DNA from: Planctomycetales bacterium
GTDB lineage: Bacteria > Planctomycetota > Planctomycetia > Pirellulales > Thermoguttaceae
Direction of reading: 5' to 3'
Assembly (NCBI GenBank): GCA_007122045.1
Contig: SKJM01000082.1
Location: 1-5,667, forward strand
Length of the DNA stretch: 5,667 nt
The position numbers were made by a program, and so were the translations under genes. The notes below the pieces were generated by a model that had not been told where the DNA came from, ran no database searches, and saw only the letters and a program-made list of their open reading frames with translations. Position 1 is the first letter of the stretch; each line of letters starts with the position of its first letter. Below, piece by piece: positions 1 through 5,667 of the stretch.

Positions 1-1052
1 TCGACGAGCATCACGATGTCGCTGCCGATCTTGGCAGGGCTGGCCCATCGGCCTCCCTCGGGGGCGTGCATCAGTTCACCGACGGCCTCGCCAGGCGGCC
101 ACTCGTCCCCGCCCTGGGGACCTTCCATCGGGGAGCCGATGATCGTCCTCCAGGTATCGGCTCCCTCCCGTGCCACGAAGCCGAGGGACCGGTTCGGCGC
201 GCAGGCGAGGCTGCCGGGCCGGATCTGGTCGTAGAGTTTCGGCTCCTTGCCCTTGTTCGCCGGCGGCTCCGGAAGGAGGACGATGAAATCCTTCCCATTT
301 TCCCGGGCGACAAAGGCAAAGTAGTGGCCGTCATCCCCCGAGGCTCCCCGAAGCCAGACGGGGCCGCCGGCGCCGATGCTCTCGTATTCCTTGCTGGTAG
401 TCAGGGAGATCGACCCGTCGCGAAACCACCCGCGGCAAGCAACCAACCCGCCGCCGGTCTGCGCGCGGTAGGAGAAATAACCTTCGTCGTCGGTGAAGTT
501 GAAATCCCAGATCCCCTGAACGGTCCCGGCCTCATCGGCGACCGCATCGTCGTAGGGACCGAATTCCTTCCCGTCCACCACGAGATAGTTCTGGCCTTCT
601 CTTCGGACTTTGTAGGCGACATGCCGGCCGGTCCGACTGAAGACCAGGTCAGCGACCGGCCAGTGGTCTTCGACGATCTCGTAGCCCCTGCTTTCGGTCC
701 CGTCGACCACGACAAAGCACCGTCCGCCGCGTGAGGCCACGAAGGCAACCCGACTGCCGTCGGGGCTGAAAATAGGGGTGCCCTGCGCAACGAAATCGTA
801 ATCCCCGCCCACGGTCCTGCCATTGACAATCACCCGCCGCTTGTTCGGGATCGCATCGACGATGACCGCGGCGAACCGCTCGCCATCCGGTGCGACCACG
901 ATGGAGTCCGGTACGACGCCGGCGGCCGCGCCGAGAAGCTCGCGCTCGTCAGACGCGGCCGGCGCACTCATGCACGGCAGCGAAGCAAGGATCCCGGCCG
1001 TGATGACCAAGCGGAGGCCTACCCCGTAGAACCAACAACGCGTGTATCTCAT
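1..1052 (-). CDS. Secreted WD40/TolB-like beta-propeller protein (3' end outside window)
   Basis: The frame is open from an ATG at 1052 to the window edge, giving 350 residues with no stop seen, so the gene is 3'-partial. Residues 1-33 look like a Sec signal peptide: basic start (MRYTR), hydrophobic core around VITAGILASL, and an Ala-rich cleavage region (SAPAA) near 29-33. The mature part repeats a blade pattern of roughly 40-50 residues. Blades start with a 'SPDG.R.AFV' type strand at about 52, 94, 137, 185, 237 and 283, and several carry a following 'VVDG' or 'IVNG' strand (about 75, 115, 158). This pattern is typical of WD40-like/TolB-type propeller repeats, which usually form protein- or ligand-binding scaffolds. 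No catalytic motif is visible and the true function is unknown. A weak GGAAAG lies 10 bases before the ATG. It is separated from the upstream moxR gene by 227 bases containing a strong hairpin, so it may have its own promoter. Family call is firm, role is not. Confidence 0.85.
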   Translation of the reverse strand, partial: MRYTRCWFYGVGLRLVITAGILASLPCMSAPAASDERELLGAAAGVVPDSIVVAPDGERFAAVIVDAIPNKRRVIVNGRTVGGDYDFVAQGTPIFSPDGSRVAFVASRGGRCFVVVDGTESRGYEIVEDHWPVADLVFSRTGRHVAYKVRREGQNYLVVDGKEFGPYDDAVADEAGTVQGIWDFNFTDDEGYFSYRAQTGGGLVACRGWFRDGSISLTTSKEYESIGAGGPVWLRGASGDDGHYFAFVARENGKDFIVLLPEPPANKGKEPKLYDQIRPGSLACAPNRSLGFVAREGADTWRTIIGSPMEGPQGGDEWPPGEAVGELMHAPEGGRWASPAKIGSDIVMLV

Positions 1053-1236
1053 GATATGGATGCTTTCCAAGGCTGCCGCTGACGCGGATCCGGACCGCGG
1101 TTGCCGCGAGCGCACAACGTCACCGGCCGGCCTGCGCTTTCGTGCGGGTTGAAGTTCCTCTTTGCCGTACTCCCGCGCCTTCCTTGCAGCCGCCAGACTC
1201 CTGACGGCGCGTTCCGGCCTCACTCGTTCTCGTCAC

Positions 1237-1274
1237 AGCGGCTCCCGCGCGGCGGGGGAGCCGGGGGAGCCGCT
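1237..1274 (-). terminator. GC-rich hairpin just after the moxR stop
   Basis: A perfect 10-bp inverted repeat (AGCGGCTCCC at 1237-1246, GGGAGCCGCT at 1265-1274) lies 5 bases past the moxR TAG. The left arm can alternatively pair over 8 bp with a nearer copy, GGGAGCCG at 1256-1263, giving a 9-base loop. No run of U follows on the minus strand, so it is not a classic intrinsic terminator. It could act as a U-less terminator, a transcript 3'-end stabiliser or an attenuating structure between moxR and the propeller gene. Confidence 0.4.
1253..1270. repeat. Tandem 9-bp direct repeat, two copies
   Basis: The unit CGGGGGAGC occurs twice back to back (1253-1261 and 1262-1270). It duplicates the right arm of the hairpin behind moxR, so the single left arm has two competing partners. 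Confidence 0.7.
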
Positions 1275-1279
1275 CAGCC

Positions 1280-2323
<1,044 letters not shown>

Positions 2324-2332
2324 TGGTGACTG

Positions 2333-2338
2333 CTCCCT
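2333..2338 (-). promoter_or_regulatory. Ribosome binding site deciding the moxR start
   Basis: AGGGAG on the minus strand, within AAAAGGGAGCAG, lies 9 bases before the GTG at 2323. The spacing to the ATG at 2311 would be 21 bases, and it lies inside the longer reading frame from 2386, so it favours the GTG start. Confidence 0.6.
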
Positions 2339-2386
2339 TTTCGGTTTTCGTAGTGAGTTTGTTGCTAGGGTTGATCGCGACCGCAT

Positions 2387-5300
2387 CTACTGGGACGCGG
2401 ATTCCTCGGCGAGGCGCTTGAAGTAGGACGTAACGATGTCCTCGTATCCCTCGGGGATGATTTCGGCACGCCCGCCGGAATCGACCTCGCGTCTTTTCCT
2501 GTCTTGAGCCAAGTCGCGATGGCGCATCTCGATGGCGCTGACGACGGCTTTTCCCGCGTTGTCCACGTACCCGACCGCCGCGTCGAAGACCTGCCGGACC
2601 CCCACGCCGTCGCCACGTTTGATCGCCAGGTCGATCTGCTCGAGCCGCTGGAGGGCCAACTGCAAGTCGGTGACGGGGAGGTTGTGGCTATCGAGGTTCA
2701 GCATGAGGGCGCGGATGTTTTCTCGAATCTGTCCCGTCTGGCCGGCAAACTCCCTCATGTTCCTCAGTTCGCTCGCCGGCAACTGGCCGGCCATGGCGAA
2801 GTCGGTTGGTTTCTGCCCCGGCTTGCTCAGACCGACGCTGGTCGGCTGCTGGCCGCCCTGGTCGTCGACTTCGCCATCCTCCAGGGGGGAACTGCTCATG
2901 CGGTTGGGCATGGCCACCTCGTCGTCCTCCACGGGGGGCGCTTGGTCCGCGACCATCTGGCCGTCCGCTTGGCCGCTACGGCCGAGGCTGGACCGCCCTA
3001 TCGCTTTGTTGGTCGGGTCGGGCGTGGTGTCCCCCATCTTCCCGCTGGCCGACATGCTCGAATAGATATCGCCCATTGGAGGACCGGACGGGTTCCAATG
3101 GTTCATCATGTCCATGCCGGCCTGATCGACCATCGGCTCCATTCCCTTCAGCGCTTGTCGAAGCTCGGGTATGGTCAGGGCGAGTTCGGCGGGCAGTTCC
3201 TGAATGCCGGGGGGCTCGCCCATGTCCTCCATCGCCTCGCCCGAGCCCGGTTCGTCGCCCGAAATGGTGGACTGGGGGCCTTCCGATATGATTTCCTCGG
3301 CATGCTGGGCGATCAGAGTATCCAAGTTCCAGGTGTATTCCCCCGGTGCGCTCGTCTTGGCCGCCAAGTCCGCCAGGTCCGCCAGTTCTTTGGACTGCTG
3401 GAAAATCTCGGAGAGCTTGACCCCGGTCGGATCGCCATAGTCCATGATGCCGGAATCGGACAAGTCGTCGACCCAATCCTTGAGTTCCCGCGCCATCAAA
3501 AGTCGCTGCAAATTCAACTCGGCGAGTTCCCGGCGGTGTCCTTCCGTGAAGTCCTCCGGCGGTTTCGCCATGATCGCCTGCCGCTTCTCGAAATTCTCCT
3601 GGTGCTGGCTGGCCCACTCCTGCAACTTTTCCTGGAAGTCCCTGAGTTTCTCCGCCACCACCGGGGCTTGTTCCAGGCCTTTCTCGCCGAGGGCCTCTTT
3701 CACCCGCTCTTCCTCTTTCCTGGCGATTTCCCTGGCTTCCCTCCCCTTCAGGGCCAGGAGCTGGTTGTAAATCGTTTCCTGGATTCTCTGCAACGGCTCG
3801 AATTCGTCGAGGACGCGGGCCTGGTCGGGCGCGTCGAGGGCGATGTCCGGAGGAGCCTGGGTCGAGAGGTACAGTCGAAAGTCCTCCGGCGGCTGCATCC
3901 GGTCGTGGCCGGCGCAGACGATTCCCGTAACGGCACGCTCGTCACCCATATCGACCACGAGGATGTGGGGCATCCGGCCGCGCGCCGTCCACCCCTTGTC
4001 GAATGCCGCCTCCGCCCCCGCGCCGCCCGCGGCCGACACGACCTTCCAAGCGGAGCTGTCCAAGCGACTCCCGTCTTCTCCCAGCAGCGACAGGTTTCCA
4101 ATCCAGGTCTCGTCTTTCCATCCCTCGGGAGAGACGACCACGAAGCCGAAATAGCGCCCCTCCTCACTGTCGAAGCGGACGGTGCGCGTCCCCGGGCGCG
4201 TCGAAAAGGCGTCTTCTACGGCCGGCTTGAGGTCCCCGGCACCGCAAAATCGCCGCGCGGACGAAAAGGCCCGGTCGTTGGCCTCCACGGCCTCGAACTC
4301 GGCGATTTCCTTCATCCGGGCCGCCATCCGGTTCTCACGGTCCGGGACAACTTGCACTCCGGCAAGGAGGGCCTCGCGGACACCGAGCTGCTTGCCAAGC
4401 ACCAGCGCCCGGAATTTGTCCAGCAGATCCTGGATCTCCTCAGCGCTGCGCGGCTCACGGTTCATGTCCAGCCAGACATTCTCGATGTTGCTCAACAGGT
4501 TCCGCGTCCCATCGAGGGCGTCTTTCTGCAGGCCGATGGCGCGATCGAGGGCCGCATAGAGCTTCGCGAGGTCGTCGTCCGAACTCTTCAGTTCATCGAT
4601 CATGTTGACGGCGAGGAGGATCGGCTCGGAAACACCCCAGGGGTTGTCCGGGGAGAAATCCTTGGCCCGGGCTTCCAGGAAATACTGGCGGCCGGGAACG
4701 AAGGTACTCGCGTCGATCATCAGTTCGAACCTCTGATTGATCGTCCCGCGGCGCCCGGGGGGGGGGCCGAATTCCCACTGCCGGACGATCTCCGGGAGGC
4801 TACCGCCGTAGGCGGGGCGGGAGGTTACCTGCAACTCACCGATGCCGTAATCGTCGCTGGCCTCAATTTGCAACGCAAGCCGTTCGCCGGGCATGACGGC
4901 GCGGCTCATCGGCGTTTCCACAAACCTCACGTCCGGTCTGCGGTCGTCCATCGGCAGAATCGAGCCGGACGCGATCCTCACGGATCGCCCCAGTTCCTTT
5001 CCCGTGACCTCCACGTCGTAGCTGCCGGCGGCATTGCCGATCTCGACATTCGCTTTCCACAAGAGGCCGTCGGTACTCTCGAAATCGACTTTCCCTTGCG
5101 ACCACTGCCACTGCAGCTTCTCGGACGCCCTGTCCAACTTGATCTCGATCCCCAGCTTGGAATGCGGAAGGCACCTGACCGAATGCGGCGGCCCGGGCCG
5201 TTCGTGTGTTTCTTCCCCTGTGTAGGCGGGAGGTGTGATGTAGAAGCGCGATTCCACGATCTTCGGTGCGGGAATGACCCGGACCGGGATGCTGTGGGTA

Positions 5301-5667
5301 TAGGTGTCGCCGGCGAAGACGCGGAAGGCGAAACTGTGGCGCACGTTCGGGAAGGTGTACTTGTAGACATTCGCCTTCCCGGCGACGGGTTCCATCATCA
5401 CCGCCATCCCATCGCCCCGGGTATCGCCGACCGCATCCGCGCCTTCATTGAAAAAGAGTTCCGGATAGGTTGCCAATGTCGCGCCTTTCGCAAGCTTGCC
5501 GACCTCGAGGGTGATCGGAAGGGATTCATGTTCCGCAATCGTCACGCCGCGATCGGGGTTTATGTCCAGCGTGAACGAACCGGCCGGCGGCACGTCCGAG
5601 AGGCTGTACACATACCGGTCGATGGCACTCTCCGCATACCTTGGCAACCACAGGACGTAAAGCGCGA
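2387..5667 (-). CDS. Giant DUF4175-like envelope protein with Ig-like, discoidin-like and coiled-coil regions (5' end outside window)
   Basis: The frame is open to the window edge, so 1092 C-terminal residues are visible (numbered here from the first whole codon). The first residues, ALYVLWLP, may be the end of a membrane helix, but this cannot be confirmed. Beta-rich, Ig-like segments follow at about 27-137, 138-240 (with YITPPAYTG) and 241-356 (with ASDDYGIGELQV). A helical segment spans about 357-471. A discoidin-like (F5/8 type C) beta-sandwich spans about 493-604, with the signature PHILVVDMGDERAVTGI. A charged helical/coiled-coil segment covers 609-730. A low-complexity Gly/Pro/Ser/acidic, Met-rich linker covers about 795-955. 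A helical tail ends in IPEGYEDIVTSYFKRLAEE. The architecture of N-terminal membrane region, Ig-like repeats, long helices and a 'P.Y.D.V..YF..LAE' end resembles DUF4175-like proteins found beside moxR in Planctomycetota; this is from memory, not a search. Its stop is 63 bases before moxR. It is likely the membrane or periplasmic partner of that ATPase. Specific function is unknown. A C10 homopolymer lies in its coding strand at 4757-4766. Confidence 0.85.
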   Translation of the reverse strand, partial: ALYVLWLPRYAESAIDRYVYSLSDVPPAGSFTLDINPDRGVTIAEHESLPITLEVGKLAKGATLATYPELFFNEGADAVGDTRGDGMAVMMEPVAGKANVYKYTFPNVRHSFAFRVFAGDTYTHSIPVRVIPAPKIVESRFYITPPAYTGEETHERPGPPHSVRCLPHSKLGIEIKLDRASEKLQWQWSQGKVDFESTDGLLWKANVEIGNAAGSYDVEVTGKELGRSVRIASGSILPMDDRRPDVRFVETPMSRAVMPGERLALQIEASDDYGIGELQVTSRPAYGGSLPEIVRQWEFGPPPGRRGTINQRFELMIDASTFVPGRQYFLEARAKDFSPDNPWGVSEPILLAVNMIDELKSSDDDLAKLYAALDRAIGLQKDALDGTRNLLSNIENVWLDMNREPRSAEEIQDLLDKFRALVLGKQLGVREALLAGVQVVPDRENRMAARMKEIAEFEAVEANDRAFSSARRFCGAGDLKPAVEDAFSTRPGTRTVRFDSEEGRYFGFVVVSPEGWKDETWIGNLSLLGEDGSRLDSSAWKVVSAAGGAGAEAAFDKGWTARGRMPHILVVDMGDERAVTGIVCAGHDRMQPPEDFRLYLSTQAPPDIALDAPDQARVLDEFEPLQRIQETIYNQLLALKGREAREIARKEEERVKEALGEKGLEQAPVVAEKLRDFQEKLQEWASQHQENFEKRQAIMAKPPEDFTEGHRRELAELNLQRLLMARELKDWVDDLSDSGIMDYGDPTGVKLSEIFQQSKELADLADLAAKTSAPGEYTWNLDTLIAQHAEEIISEGPQSTISGDEPGSGEAMEDMGEPPGIQELPAELALTIPELRQALKGMEPMVDQAGMDMMNHWNPSGPPMGDIYSSMSASGKMGDTTPDPTNKAIGRSSLGRSGQADGQMVADQAPPVEDDEVAMPNRMSSSPLEDGEVDDQGGQQPTSVGLSKPGQKPTDFAMAGQLPASELRNMREFAGQTGQIRENIRALMLNLDSHNLPVTDLQLALQRLEQIDLAIKRGDGVGVRQVFDAAVGYVDNAGKAVVSAIEMRHRDLAQDRKRREVDSGGRAEIIPEGYEDIVTSYFKRLAEESASQ
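3854..4189 (-). other. Discoidin-like (F5/8 type C) domain within the giant protein
   Basis: This stretch encodes about 112 residues that read as a galactose-binding-like beta-sandwich. The order is RYFGFVVVSPEGW, then an ELNL-type strand (WIGNLSLLGEDGSRLD), SAWKVVSA, a degenerate AFDKGWTA where family members often have a 'AIDGDPSTFWHT'-type segment, then PHILVVDMGDERAVTGI and finally EDFRLYLS. These match in order the strands of F5/8 type C domains, which in other proteins bind carbohydrate or lipid headgroups. It is bounded on both sides by predicted helical segments of the host protein. Ligand is unknown. Confidence 0.75.

Noticed and set aside
27..30. Lipobox for the propeller protein (cysteine at residue 27, about 972-974)
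   Set aside because: The residues before the cysteine are SLP, which does not fit the usual [LVI][ASTV][GAS]C pattern; an ordinary signal peptidase I site near APAA is more likely.
66..734. Plus-strand open frame of 222 codons
   Set aside because: It lies antisense to the propeller gene, whose frame shows signal peptide and repeated propeller motifs. The antisense product shows no recognisable domain; long antisense frames are expected in GC-rich coding DNA.
401..829. Minus-strand open frame of 142 codons
   Set aside because: It is an out-of-frame shadow of the propeller gene, which runs through in a different frame without interruption.
1053..1279. Possible promoter or small RNA in the gap before the propeller gene
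   Set aside because: Apart from the hairpin and tandem repeat at 1237-1274, I saw no convincing -35/-10 pair, riboswitch-like fold or tRNA-like cloverleaf.
2976..3617. Minus-strand open frame of 213 codons overlapping the giant gene
   Set aside because: It is in another frame of the giant gene and shows compositional Gly/Arg bias typical of a shadow frame.
5645..5647. TTG as the start of the giant gene
   Set aside because: The frame stays open upstream to the window edge, and the preceding residues (ALYVLW) look like the end of a hydrophobic helix, so the real start is outside the window.

Overview
The window is a GC-rich bacterial fragment in which every supportable gene lies on the minus strand. 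The gene content suggests Planctomycetota or a related PVC-type lineage. The signs are a very large extracytoplasmic Ig/coiled-coil protein next to a MoxR ATPase, and a secreted WD40-like propeller protein with repeated 'VVDG' and 'SPDG' motifs. This taxonomic reading is inference; there is no rRNA or other marker gene in the window.

Layout, in the direction of transcription (high to low coordinates). First comes the 3' part of a very large gene (5667-2387, 1092 visible residues, 5' end outside the window). It encodes tandem beta-sandwich domains, a helical segment, a discoidin-like (F5/8 type C) domain, a second charged helical or coiled-coil segment, a low-complexity linker and a conserved-looking C-terminal helical tail. 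After a 63-base gap with no terminator-like hairpin comes a complete MoxR-family AAA+ ATPase (2323-1280) with intact Walker A, Walker B and sensor motifs. A strong GC hairpin sits directly behind its stop codon. After a 227-base gap follows a secreted beta-propeller protein (1052 to beyond position 1) whose 3' end is outside the window.

The first two genes are probably co-transcribed. MoxR ATPases commonly act with membrane or envelope proteins (DUF58, VWA/BatA-type and DUF4175-like), so a plausible picture is a MoxR-powered envelope module whose large partner carries a putative glycan- or ligand-binding domain. The propeller gene may belong to the same module or may be an independent unit behind the hairpin; the sequence does not decide this. 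The most unusual element is the discoidin-like domain placed between the two helical segments of the large protein. I saw no mobile element, CRISPR array, tRNA or rRNA.
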